This document shows, one piece after another, positions 47,250 through 55,670 of a stretch of 64,000 bases of DNA. The stretch's first letter is position 1, and each line of letters begins with the position of its first letter. The translations under genes and the position numbers were made by a program. The notes under the pieces are model-generated. The model did no database searches. It had not been told where the DNA came from and saw only the letters and a program-made list of their open reading frames with translations. The stretch comes from Sulfuricurvum sp. (GTDB lineage Bacteria > Campylobacterota > Campylobacteria > Campylobacterales > Sulfurimonadaceae): positions 1 to 64,000 of the forward strand of contig JAGXHZ010000046.1 in NCBI GenBank assembly GCA_024635855.1, written 5' to 3'.

Positions 47250-47984
47250 ATGATAGCATCAGTTATTTTTGGAAGAGCTGGGAGTAAAGGCTTCCCGAAT
47301 AAAAATATTACCGAAATGTTTGGTAAAGCTGTAATGGAATACCCGCTGATAGCTTGCTATAACTCAAAAGTTATAGATAAGATGTATGTATCAAGTGACT
47401 CAGATAAAATTATCGAAATTGCACAAAAATATGGTTCACATATTATAAAAAGACCAGATTATTTATGCTCTGATACTGCATTATTACAAGATGCTATTAT
47501 TCATGCCTATGAACATATAAAACAGGAAAATAGTAATTTAAAATACTTAGTTATAACGTTATGTAATACACCAAACATCAGTACGGAAGTCATTGAACAA
47601 GGTATTCAAATGTTAGATTCAGACCATAATCTTGACTCTGTAATAACCGTTGGAAATTACGACATGTTCTCTCCAGAAAGAGCTAGAAAAGCAGAGGGAA
47701 ATTTGTTAAAACCTTATATTCCATTTGAAAAGTTTAATGAAGCAGTGACATGTGATAGAAAATCTCATGATAAAACTTACTTTTCAGACCAAGGAATGTG
47801 TATTGTTCGGACATCAGTATTTCAAACCATTGAAGAAAATCTTCCACCATTTCAGTGGATGGGCAACAATATAGGCTTTATAGAGCAAATGGCTGGCGGA
47901 TGTGATATAGATTTCCCGTGGCAAGTTGCTGTTCTTGAATGGTGGCTAAAAGAAAACAATTTGGATAAACTGGAAGGGAAATGA
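47250..47984 (+). CDS. NeuA-type acylneuraminate cytidylyltransferase family protein
   Basis: A 244-residue CMP-sugar synthetase. The complete signature FGRAGSKGFPNKNI (7-20) and LVITLCNTPNIS are present. In this family R9 and the following lysines bind CTP. Usually T-L-C-N-T-P reads L-Q-P-T-S-P, so the acceptor may differ from sialic acid. It opens module 4, which has no NeuB but has a 2-hydroxyacid dehydrogenase next. Confidence 0.8.
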   Translation: MIASVIFGRAGSKGFPNKNITEMFGKAVMEYPLIACYNSKVIDKMYVSSDSDKIIEIAQKYGSHIIKRPDYLCSDTALLQDAIIHAYEHIKQENSNLKYLVITLCNTPNISTEVIEQGIQMLDSDHNLDSVITVGNYDMFSPERARKAEGNLLKPYIPFEKFNEAVTCDRKSHDKTYFSDQGMCIVRTSVFQTIEENLPPFQWMGNNIGFIEQMAGGCDIDFPWQVAVLEWWLKENNLDKLEGK

Positions 47985-48913
47985 AGATAAAAGTAACTTC
48001 AATAGCTTTTTCTCAAAACGATAAGTTACGGACCGAATTGTTGAAATTTTTTCCATTGAGTGAATTTAATGATGATGAAAAAAGATTTTCATCTAGAGAA
48101 CTGATTGATTATTTATCGGATTGCGATGGTGCGATTATAGGGTTAGATACTATAGATGATTCAATTTTAACAGCTTGTAAGAACCTCAAAGTAATTGCCA
48201 AATTTGGTGTAGGACTCGATAATATTAATCAGATTGATTGCAAAAACAACAATGTAGCAGTCCAATGGGTAGGGGGTGTAAACAAAACATCCGTTGCGGA
48301 AATGACACTCGGGTTCATGATAGGACTCAATAGAAATTTATTTATGACATCCAAACAACTTAGTCAAGGACGCTGGAATAAAAATGGAGGGACCCAACTA
48401 AGTGAAAAAACAATAGGTATTATCGGATTAGGCCATATTGGCAAGGAAGTGGTTAGATTACTAAAACCCTTTAATTGCAAAATACTTGTTAATGACATTG
48501 TAGATCATACTGAATTTAATAAAGAAAATTTTCTTATAGAAGCAACAAAAGATGAGATTTTCAAACAAGCTGACATAATAACACTGCATACCCCTCTAAC
48601 AAAAGAAACAGAATATCTAATTAATGCAAGCACTTTATCTTTGATGAAAAAAACGTCTTTCATTATAAATACCGCAAGAGGTAAAATTATTAAACAAAGC
48701 GACTTGAAAGAAGCCCTTAAAAATAATATAATTGGCGGCTGTGCTATTGATGTTTTTGAAGAAGAGCCGCCGGAAGACCTTGAATTTTTGTCCCTAAATA
48801 ATTTAGTAGCGACCCCCCACATCGGTGGCAATTCAAAAGAAGCTGTTTTTTCCATGGGTATGAGCGCAATTGATGGTCTAAAAGATTTTTTTGAATTGAA
48901 GGGGGAAATATGA
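47981..48913 (+). CDS. D-2-hydroxyacid dehydrogenase (SerA-like)
   Basis: A 310-residue D-isomer-specific 2-hydroxyacid dehydrogenase. GIIGLGHIGKEV (Rossmann loop, about 148-159), INTARGKII (catalytic Arg), FEEEPPE (catalytic Glu) and ATPHIGGN (catalytic His) are all present. It lacks the extra regulatory domains of serine-pathway SerA. In this setting it may reduce or make an alpha-keto acid side chain. ATGA overlaps on both sides. Confidence 0.85.
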   Translation: MKIKVTSIAFSQNDKLRTELLKFFPLSEFNDDEKRFSSRELIDYLSDCDGAIIGLDTIDDSILTACKNLKVIAKFGVGLDNINQIDCKNNNVAVQWVGGVNKTSVAEMTLGFMIGLNRNLFMTSKQLSQGRWNKNGGTQLSEKTIGIIGLGHIGKEVVRLLKPFNCKILVNDIVDHTEFNKENFLIEATKDEIFKQADIITLHTPLTKETEYLINASTLSLMKKTSFIINTARGKIIKQSDLKEALKNNIIGGCAIDVFEEEPPEDLEFLSLNNLVATPHIGGNSKEAVFSMGMSAIDGLKDFFELKGEI

Positions 48914-49806
48914 GATCCATTATCGATAAAGAAATTTTGAATTCTGCCGAATCTCGACAAATAGATAATATTGTGCATGAAATTGAGAGTAAATATTCTG
49001 ACCATCCAAAAAGTATGAGAACTGAATGTCCGTGTTGTTCATCTGATAACTATAATTATGCATTTAAAAAATTATCTTTCCATTATGTAGAATGCACAAA
49101 GTGCCATACTCTATACATTCAAAATTCATTAAATGAAGAAATTTTAAACGCTATTACCCAAGAGCTTAATATCTTACTCTCAAACAATAAATCCATTGAA
49201 AAAATTCTTGAAAAAAGCGATGAAAGTATCTTATATAACTTTGATCTGTTTTTAAATAGAATATTTGATTTAAAAAATGAAAAAATAAAAGTTGGCTACA
49301 TTGGGAGTAAAAAAGAATTATATTCTAAAGAAATGTCAAAATATCCTAACATTTTATTGGAAGAATTTAATAAAACCTCAATTTATGACGTAATAATAAT
49401 TAATAATAGTATAGAAAAAAGTTTTTCACCCAGCAAGCTGATGAGCTCCATTAAAAAATCTTTACATCAAGGCGGATATATATATCTTACCACTAGAGTT
49501 TCCGATGGCATTGATATTTTGACTCTTTGGGAGGATAGCAATATATCTCCCGTTGAACATATTAATCTACTATCCATTGATGGCTTAAAAAAATATATGC
49601 TCAAAGGATTCGCAATTAAAGACTTAAGCACACCGGGTTCGATGGATGTAGAGTTTATAATCAATTCTACCAGTAAGAATATTCCAAAATTCATTACATA
49701 TATGAAACAAAACTCTAATAATGATGCATTAGTAGATTTCCAGCATTTCATACAAAAAAATTTACTAAGTTCATATCTATTACTTTTTGCTAAATTGGAG
49801 GAATAA
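48910..49806 (+). CDS. Zinc-ribbon methyltransferase-like protein with decayed SAM site
   Basis: A 298-residue relative of the zinc-ribbon methyltransferase at 45147. The zinc ribbon (C40, C43, C62, C65) is intact and the C-terminal ISPVEHINLLSIDGLKKYM segment is typical of the family. The expected SAM-binding motif I (D/E-x-G-x-G-x-G) is missing and reads KVGYIGSKKELY. It may have lost catalysis and act as a partner or binding protein. It is coupled to the genes for the dehydrogenase and the SIS protein. Confidence 0.6.
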   Translation: MRSIIDKEILNSAESRQIDNIVHEIESKYSDHPKSMRTECPCCSSDNYNYAFKKLSFHYVECTKCHTLYIQNSLNEEILNAITQELNILLSNNKSIEKILEKSDESILYNFDLFLNRIFDLKNEKIKVGYIGSKKELYSKEMSKYPNILLEEFNKTSIYDVIIINNSIEKSFSPSKLMSSIKKSLHQGGYIYLTTRVSDGIDILTLWEDSNISPVEHINLLSIDGLKKYMLKGFAIKDLSTPGSMDVEFIINSTSKNIPKFITYMKQNSNNDALVDFQHFIQKNLLSSYLLLFAKLEE

Positions 49807-49809
49807 GCT

Positions 49810-50385
49810 TTGGATATTAAAAAATTTGGACTTGATTACACAAAAAGACTTATTAATCTTTTAGAAGAGATAGATATGGAAGCGATAGAAAATATCTATA
49901 AAGTCTTTGAAAATTCAATCAAGAGCGGGGGAACTATCTATATATTAGGTAATGGCGGTAGTGCAGCCACAGCTACTCATATGCAAAATGATTTGGGTAT
50001 CGGGTTAAAAAGAAGAGGGCTTAGAAATTTTAGAATTCAAAGTCTTGCAGATAATGTTGCTGTAACTACTGCGATATCAAATGACATTGGCTATGATAAT
50101 ATATTTTTGGCCCAGATTGAAGATCAGATTACTAAAGATGATATTTTATTAGCGATATCGTGTAGCGGAAACTCCTTAAACATTATCAAAGCAGTAGAAT
50201 ACGCAAATAAAATTGGCAGTACGGTCATAGGTTTAACAGGTTTTACTGGTGGAGCACTCAAAGAATTATCTGATATATCTTTTCATATTAATACTCCAAA
50301 TGGTGAGTATGGTTTAGTTGAAGACCTACACATGATTTTTGACCATTTAATATATTCTTATTATATCAGCAATGGTAAAAACTAG
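49810..50385 (+). CDS. SIS-domain phosphosugar isomerase, GmhA-like
   Basis: A 191-residue SIS-domain protein. The phosphate-binding ILGNGGSAATATHMQNDLG (46-64), AISCSGNSLNIIKAV and the C-terminal VEDLHMIFDHLIYSYY match the sedoheptulose-7-phosphate isomerase group (GmhA). That enzyme interconverts sedoheptulose and a heptose phosphate. Start is TTG at 49810, ten bases after GGAGG. Its presence beside a dehydroquinate-synthase-like cyclase suggests C7 sugar phosphate chemistry. Confidence 0.75.
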   Translation: MDIKKFGLDYTKRLINLLEEIDMEAIENIYKVFENSIKSGGTIYILGNGGSAATATHMQNDLGIGLKRRGLRNFRIQSLADNVAVTTAISNDIGYDNIFLAQIEDQITKDDILLAISCSGNSLNIIKAVEYANKIGSTVIGLTGFTGGALKELSDISFHINTPNGEYGLVEDLHMIFDHLIYSYYISNGKN

Positions 50386-50386
50386 C

Positions 50387-51409
50387 ATGATAAGGGTAGC
50401 AGTAATTGGATTTGGGAAAATAGGGCAAATTCGAGCTAAAGCAGTAAATGCAAATTCTATGACTCAACTGGTAGGTATATATGACAATTATCCTGAACAA
50501 CTTGATAATTGCACTGCAAAAGATGTTGTAAAATGTAAAAGTGTAGAAGAAATTTTAAGTTTAGATATCGATGCCGTATTTATTTGCACTTACAATAAAT
50601 ATGCTCCTGAATATACCATTATGGCACTTAATGCTGGTAAACATGTATTTTGTGAAAAACCGCCGGCTAGAAGTTCTCAAGAGCTAGAAGAAGTCATTAA
50701 TGTTGAAAAAAAAAGTGGGCTAGTTCTTAAATATGGTTTTAACCATCGGTATCACCACTCTATTATGGAAGCAAAAAAATTAATTGACAAAAAATTTTTT
50801 GGAAAATTGCTTTGGTTAAGAGGGGTATACGGAAAAGCTGGAGGGAATAAATTTGAATCCAACTGGCGAAATAATAAAGAAGACTCTGGGGGAGGAATAT
50901 TATTAGATCAAGGAATTCATATGCTTGATCTAATGATTCTTTTTGCGGGACAATTTGTAGAAATAAAAAGTATGGTACAAACAAAGTACTGGAATATCCC
51001 TGTAGAAGATAATGCTTTCGCTTTAATGCGAACTGAAAACAATGTTACGGCTATGCTACACTCTTCTGCAACACAATGGAAACATAAGTTTATGCTTGAA
51101 ATGAATTTTGAAGAGGGGTCAATAATTTTAGATGGAATTTTATCCTCAACCCGAAGTTATGGTGATGAAACTTTAATTATTACAAAACGACAGTTTGAAG
51201 ACGAAACATTTGCTTTTGGTAAACCTAGAGAAGAAAAAATATTTTTTGATACTGATAATTCCTGGGCATTTGAACTTGATGAGTTTGTCGATGCTATCAA
51301 TAATAAAAAAGATATAACACATGGTAGCAGTAATGATGCATTAGTAGTAATGCGAACGATAGAACAAATATATGATGAATCCAAATTTTATAATCAAGGT
51401 CAATCATGA
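50387..51409 (+). CDS. Gfo/Idh/MocA oxidoreductase (module 4)
   Basis: A 340-residue dehydrogenase, with RVAVIGFGKIGQIRA at the N-terminus, VFICTYNKYAPEY, FCEKPPARSS and the substrate-domain DQGIHMLDLM with a catalytic His. I use ATG 50387, which gives the Rossmann strand directly; an ATG at 50372 overlapping the upstream gene is possible. Enzymes of this family oxidise cyclitols (inositol dehydrogenase) and sugars, fitting the cyclase next to it. Confidence 0.82.
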   Translation: MIRVAVIGFGKIGQIRAKAVNANSMTQLVGIYDNYPEQLDNCTAKDVVKCKSVEEILSLDIDAVFICTYNKYAPEYTIMALNAGKHVFCEKPPARSSQELEEVINVEKKSGLVLKYGFNHRYHHSIMEAKKLIDKKFFGKLLWLRGVYGKAGGNKFESNWRNNKEDSGGGILLDQGIHMLDLMILFAGQFVEIKSMVQTKYWNIPVEDNAFALMRTENNVTAMLHSSATQWKHKFMLEMNFEEGSIILDGILSSTRSYGDETLIITKRQFEDETFAFGKPREEKIFFDTDNSWAFELDEFVDAINNKKDITHGSSNDALVVMRTIEQIYDESKFYNQGQS

Positions 51410-52491
51410 ATAAGAGCATAAAGATATTAAATATTAGCTCAAAAATTCATAATTATGCGGTTTACTTCGAAAATAATTTTGATTTTTTGGCTAAATTGAA
51501 TGCGATAGAAAATAAAGTTATTGTTATTGATAAAAATGTTTATAATTTATACTCTGAATTATTAGATTTATTCGATAAAAATGATATTTTTCTTTTCGAT
51601 GCAATAGAAGAAAACAAGACTTTTCAAGAAATTTCAAAGATTTATGATTTTTTACTACTAAAATCAGCAAAACGGAATATTACAATTATAACAATTGGCG
51701 GTGGAATCACCCAAGATGTGACTGGATTTGTAGCATCCACATTATACAGAGGTGTGAAATGGATATTAATTCCCACAACATTTCTATCTCAAACCGATAG
51801 CTGCATCGGTAGTAAAACATCTATCAACTATAATTCGTATAAGAATTTAATGGGGACGTTTTATCCCCCTAATGAGGTATATATAAATACTGATTTTTTA
51901 ACAACACTTACAGAAAAAGACTTTTACAGCGGTATTGGTGAAATCATTAAATTTCAGCTTTTAAAAGAAGAGTTTCCAAAAGATTTTGACCATATTATTA
52001 ATATGATTGAAAGTATAAAAAATGACAAATCGTCAATTTTACCTGCAATGTTTGATACATTAAACGTAAAAATTGCCTATATGAGTGCAGATGAATTTGA
52101 TACAGGAAAAAGGAACCTACTAAATTATGGACATTGTTTCGGACATGCTTTAGAAACTGTATCCAAATATGAAATACCGCATGGAATAGCTGTCACAATC
52201 GGTATGATATTCGCCAACATAGCTTCTGTTCTAAGAGGAAATCTCAGTATTGAACTTTATCACGATTTAAATCAAAGATTATTTTTACCAAATATCCCAG
52301 TTAGTGTTTTTGAACAATATTTAGCCCCTAATGAATTGCTCGGCGCAATGCAAAGCGACAAAAAGAGAGAAGGTAAGGATTTATCTTTAGTACTTCCGCA
52401 TGATAAATTCACTATTATAAAAGTTAATAACTTTACAGAAGAAGAATTCCAAAGATCTTTAGCCATGTTACATGAGTTGTTAATAAAGTAA
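51406..52491 (+). CDS. 3-dehydroquinate-synthase-like sugar phosphate cyclase
   Basis: A 361-residue member of the dehydroquinate synthase family, which closes sugar phosphates into carbocycles with NAD and zinc. IGGGITQDVTGFVA (97-110) binds NAD; D131, K137 and N147 lie in the TDSCIGSKTSIN...KN active-site stretch. Zinc ligands fit E179, H243 and H259. R236 and N240 (GKRNLLNYGH) follow the dehydroquinate synthase pattern. The surrounding genes are not shikimate genes, so it is probably a specialised paralogue making a cyclitol. A second aroB copy is the alternative. Confidence 0.8.
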   Translation: MNKSIKILNISSKIHNYAVYFENNFDFLAKLNAIENKVIVIDKNVYNLYSELLDLFDKNDIFLFDAIEENKTFQEISKIYDFLLLKSAKRNITIITIGGGITQDVTGFVASTLYRGVKWILIPTTFLSQTDSCIGSKTSINYNSYKNLMGTFYPPNEVYINTDFLTTLTEKDFYSGIGEIIKFQLLKEEFPKDFDHIINMIESIKNDKSSILPAMFDTLNVKIAYMSADEFDTGKRNLLNYGHCFGHALETVSKYEIPHGIAVTIGMIFANIASVLRGNLSIELYHDLNQRLFLPNIPVSVFEQYLAPNELLGAMQSDKKREGKDLSLVLPHDKFTIIKVNNFTEEEFQRSLAMLHELLIK

Positions 52492-53150
52492 TGAAAAGGC
52501 TGTTGCTCTCGTATTGTATCACTGACACTACCCCTCTTTATGGCGGTAAGCGACCAAATATATCGAAACTTGCAGCCATAGAAAATGGAGACTCTGTTAA
52601 TGAAACTTTACTTAACAGTACGGTACATATCGGTACACATATTGATTTGCCCTACCATTTTTATAACTCAGGACAGACAATTATAGACTACCCTCTTGAT
52701 TTTTGGTTTTTTAAAAAGGTTTTATTTGTTGAAATAACTCCTTCACTTACGATTATTGAGAAAGAATTAACCAATCTACTAGACCAAATTGATGATATAG
52801 GGTATGAACTACTCATCGTAAAAACAGGTATGTGTACTCTACGAGATCAGGATGTCTATTGGAAAAAAGGATACGGGTTTTCTCCAAATCTTTATAGCTA
52901 TTTGAAGAAAAAGTTTCCATCAATAAGAGTATTCGGATTTGATTTGATCTCTATTACAAGTTATTTGGAAAGAGCTATAGGGAAAGAAGCGCATAAAGCT
53001 TTTTTAAATCCAGACAAACCTATCTTAATCATAGAAGATATGGATTTGACTCGTATAGACGAAAGTACTGCTATAGATTCTATTCTTGTATCACCACTTT
53101 TTATAGATAAATGTGATGGTTTACCTTGTACGATATATGCTACTATTTAA
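52491..53150 (+). CDS. Cyclase-family metal-dependent hydrolase (kynurenine-formamidase-like)
   Basis: A 219-residue member of the cyclase family with the metal motif H-x-G-T-H-x-D-x-P-x-H at 46-56 (HIGTHIDLPYH) and GKEAHKAFL. Relatives hydrolyse formyl-kynurenine, isatin or similar amides. In glycan loci its role is not known; removal of a formyl or amide group, or lactone opening, would be possible. The start ATG overlaps the stop of the cyclase gene by one base (TAATG). Confidence 0.78.
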   Translation: MKRLLLSYCITDTTPLYGGKRPNISKLAAIENGDSVNETLLNSTVHIGTHIDLPYHFYNSGQTIIDYPLDFWFFKKVLFVEITPSLTIIEKELTNLLDQIDDIGYELLIVKTGMCTLRDQDVYWKKGYGFSPNLYSYLKKKFPSIRVFGFDLISITSYLERAIGKEAHKAFLNPDKPILIIEDMDLTRIDESTAIDSILVSPLFIDKCDGLPCTIYATI

Positions 53151-53175
53151 ACAATAATTTTATATTGGAGAAAAT

Positions 53176-53874
53176 ATGTCACAAAATACTCAAGAAATTG
53201 CTTCTCAGAACTATATATTTAAAGAAGATGAGAATGGCAATCTAGTTTTTGTTGGTGATTTTGAAAAATATTACCAAGAAGTAGATGAGCCTTGGGGTCA
53301 ATCGGGATCCGACAAAAGACTAAAAGATTATTACTCTTTTTCCAGACAAAAATTAGTTGAATCTATGCAAGAACTTGATCTGGAAAGTAAAAATATTCTT
53401 GAAATAGGTTGTGGACAAGGTTATGTTACAAAGTTAATATACGAAAAGTATGGCTGTTCTATCGATGGAATGGACATCAGTGAAACCGCTATAAAGAAAG
53501 CGAATACTCTTCACAAAAATATTGATTTTTTTGTAGGAAATATATGTAATGAACAGGTTGGCTTACAGAAAACATATGATGTCGTAATCTTTAACGAAGT
53601 TTTATGGTACTTATTAGAAGATCTAGAAATTGTTTTTAACAACTTGAATAAAATGATAAATAAAGATGGCTATTTAATATTTTCAACATCTTTTTTCATA
53701 AAACAAAAGCATGGGAAAAATATTATTGATGGTTTTAACGGATTTATTGAGTATATGCTTAGAAATCAAAAAAATTATCAGTTAGTCTCTTCATATTATG
53801 ATCCAAGCTATAATCAATTGCACCACTATGGATTAACTCTATATAAAAAACAACATGATCACGATAACAAATAG
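53176..53874 (+). CDS. Class I SAM methyltransferase (module 4)
   Basis: A 232-residue methyltransferase. ILEIGCGQGYVTKLI (about 74-88) is motif I, followed by GMDISETAIKKA, FNEVLWYL and INKDGYLIFST. It is preceded by a 25-bp gap and a GGAG site, and its last 20 bases overlap the next, GT-B-like, gene. Confidence 0.78.
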   Translation: MSQNTQEIASQNYIFKEDENGNLVFVGDFEKYYQEVDEPWGQSGSDKRLKDYYSFSRQKLVESMQELDLESKNILEIGCGQGYVTKLIYEKYGCSIDGMDISETAIKKANTLHKNIDFFVGNICNEQVGLQKTYDVVIFNEVLWYLLEDLEIVFNNLNKMINKDGYLIFSTSFFIKQKHGKNIIDGFNGFIEYMLRNQKNYQLVSSYYDPSYNQLHHYGLTLYKKQHDHDNK

Positions 53875-55570
53875 CTTATCTTATCTCAAAAAACTAAACA
53901 GGCCTATATTAAACTTATCTACAGTTTCTATCAATTTAGATACTATAGATATCTCGGAAAAGGTCTTTTTTTATAAAAAAAAATTAGAAAAAGATTACCT
54001 TACTAATATAGAAACACTTAATTATCATTATAAAGACAATATCTCATATATATTTTCAGATTTAAGTTGGCGTTCATATTTTGTAAAAGATCCATTTATA
54101 CATATAATTTATTATTTTATATTATCTGAGTATATTAAAAATGAAAACGATGATATATCTGTATTTATTGAAAGCGAAGAACTACTTCGATTTATCAAAA
54201 GTACGATAACAGCAGAATATTTTATCGTTACTCCAAAAAATAAACTAAAAAATTTCTTTAGACCGCTCTTCTATGTATTCAAGTTATTCTCGTCAAAAAT
54301 TAGATATTCTCGTCATAAAACAGATTACACCTCTGCAGAAGTTTTACTCTACTCCTTTCCTTTGGAACGAAACTTCACTTCTAACTGTGGGTGGAAAGAT
54401 GGCTTCTTAGGTAATTTATATGATGATATAAAAAAAATGAATATTAATATTTTTCGCTTTTCTCCTCTTGAACCAAATAATTTTGAAAAAGAATTATTTG
54501 AGAGAAAAGATTATTTAGTTCCGCTTATTCATTATTTTCAATTGTCCGATATTTTGAAAATACTTTTTGTAAAATATAATACACCAAAAAATTTAGATGA
54601 TATCGAACTAAGAGTGGATAATATTGAATTCAACTCTTTTTACAAACAATATATTGATATATTTTTAGAATCTAACCAATTTTTTATACGATATAGCTTT
54701 CATCTTTTATTTGAAAGACTACTTTTGAATACCCGTCCTAAAATAGTTATTTATCCTTATGAAAATCAACCTTGGGAAAAAAGTATTAATGTAATATGTG
54801 AAAAGCATAGTGTCAAATCCATTGCTATTCAACACTCATTATTATGCAATGACATGTATTATTTATACAATAAAGGTTTGTTCAAAGCTTTTTTACCTTC
54901 ATATATTTTGTCAAATGCTACTTATGGCACTGAAGTTATTCGAGAAATGAATGATGAAGCAAACTTAATAACAATAGGGACAAAAAGACATGTTTATACT
55001 TATGATAAATATAAAGCTAGAGACGCCCGTAAAATATACAACATAGCTATTACATTTAGCAGCACTTACGAACTATTTGATATTGTAAAACTCTTGAACA
55101 CCAAATATGATCAAATAAATGCATATACATTTTATTTAAAACCACCGCCTGAGCCTTATTCTTCGCAAATGTACAAAGCATATTTAACATTAGAGAATGA
55201 AATACGGTTCAATCATTTTTTTGTTAAAAATGAAACACTGGAAGAGATATTTGACACGTGTGACACAATTGTATTTATTAGCACTACCGTAGGGCTTGAG
55301 GCTTATATTGAAAATAAAATTACGATAAGATATTCAACAAGTACAAATTATGATTTAAATCTCACCGAAAAAATTAAGAATGGCATATATTTTGCAAAAT
55401 ATAATAATTTTATAGATATACTAAAAGTAGCAATAGAGCAGAATATAGATAACGAAAAAATTGATATAGAATACTTTTTTAAAACTTGGGACGATAAGAC
55501 CTTCAACAATATATTATTAACAAACTTAATAGGAAATACATACCATGAAAGTAATGTTGTTAATGACTAA
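53855..55570 (+). CDS. GT-B-like putative surface-sugar transferase (module 4)
   Basis: A 571-residue AT-rich protein of no family that I can name. The second half looks like a GT-B glycosyltransferase of the capsule type: KSIAIQHSLLCNDMYY, ILSNATYGTEV, IAITFSSTYELFD, YTFYLKPPPEP and VFISTTVGLEAYIENK. The motif [ST][ST]-x-x-[LI]-E-A recurs in the three other unknown large proteins of the locus. It is the presumed transferase for the module 4 product. Confidence 0.5.
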   Translation: MITITNSLSYLKKLNRPILNLSTVSINLDTIDISEKVFFYKKKLEKDYLTNIETLNYHYKDNISYIFSDLSWRSYFVKDPFIHIIYYFILSEYIKNENDDISVFIESEELLRFIKSTITAEYFIVTPKNKLKNFFRPLFYVFKLFSSKIRYSRHKTDYTSAEVLLYSFPLERNFTSNCGWKDGFLGNLYDDIKKMNINIFRFSPLEPNNFEKELFERKDYLVPLIHYFQLSDILKILFVKYNTPKNLDDIELRVDNIEFNSFYKQYIDIFLESNQFFIRYSFHLLFERLLLNTRPKIVIYPYENQPWEKSINVICEKHSVKSIAIQHSLLCNDMYYLYNKGLFKAFLPSYILSNATYGTEVIREMNDEANLITIGTKRHVYTYDKYKARDARKIYNIAITFSSTYELFDIVKLLNTKYDQINAYTFYLKPPPEPYSSQMYKAYLTLENEIRFNHFFVKNETLEEIFDTCDTIVFISTTVGLEAYIENKITIRYSTSTNYDLNLTEKIKNGIYFAKYNNFIDILKVAIEQNIDNEKIDIEYFFKTWDDKTFNNILLTNLIGNTYHESNVVND

Positions 55571-55613
55571 ATTCAATCCAAATAAAAAAGTAGATTTAAA
55601 GTGCAAGCTATAA
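55545..55613 (+). other. Short open frame at the module 4/5 junction, possibly a gene remnant
   Basis: A 22-codon frame (MKVMLLMTKFNPNKKV...) starts inside the end of the preceding gene and stops in the 100-bp gap at 55571-55670. Its beginning looks like the first strand of a nucleotide-sugar enzyme or glycosyltransferase, but it is far too short to assign. It may be what remains of a gene cut when the next module was inserted, or may be chance. The rest of the gap shows only AT-rich DNA with a possible TACTAT -10-like box at about 55616. Confidence 0.2.
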
Positions 55614-55670
55614 GATACTATTTATTTATTTCTGAAAACCGCTATTATTCTTTGAAAAGACGGGACACTG

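Noticed and set aside
48505..49005. 166-codon open frame on the minus strand
   Set aside because: Antisense to the 2-hydroxyacid dehydrogenase; serine/leucine-rich translation typical of shadows.
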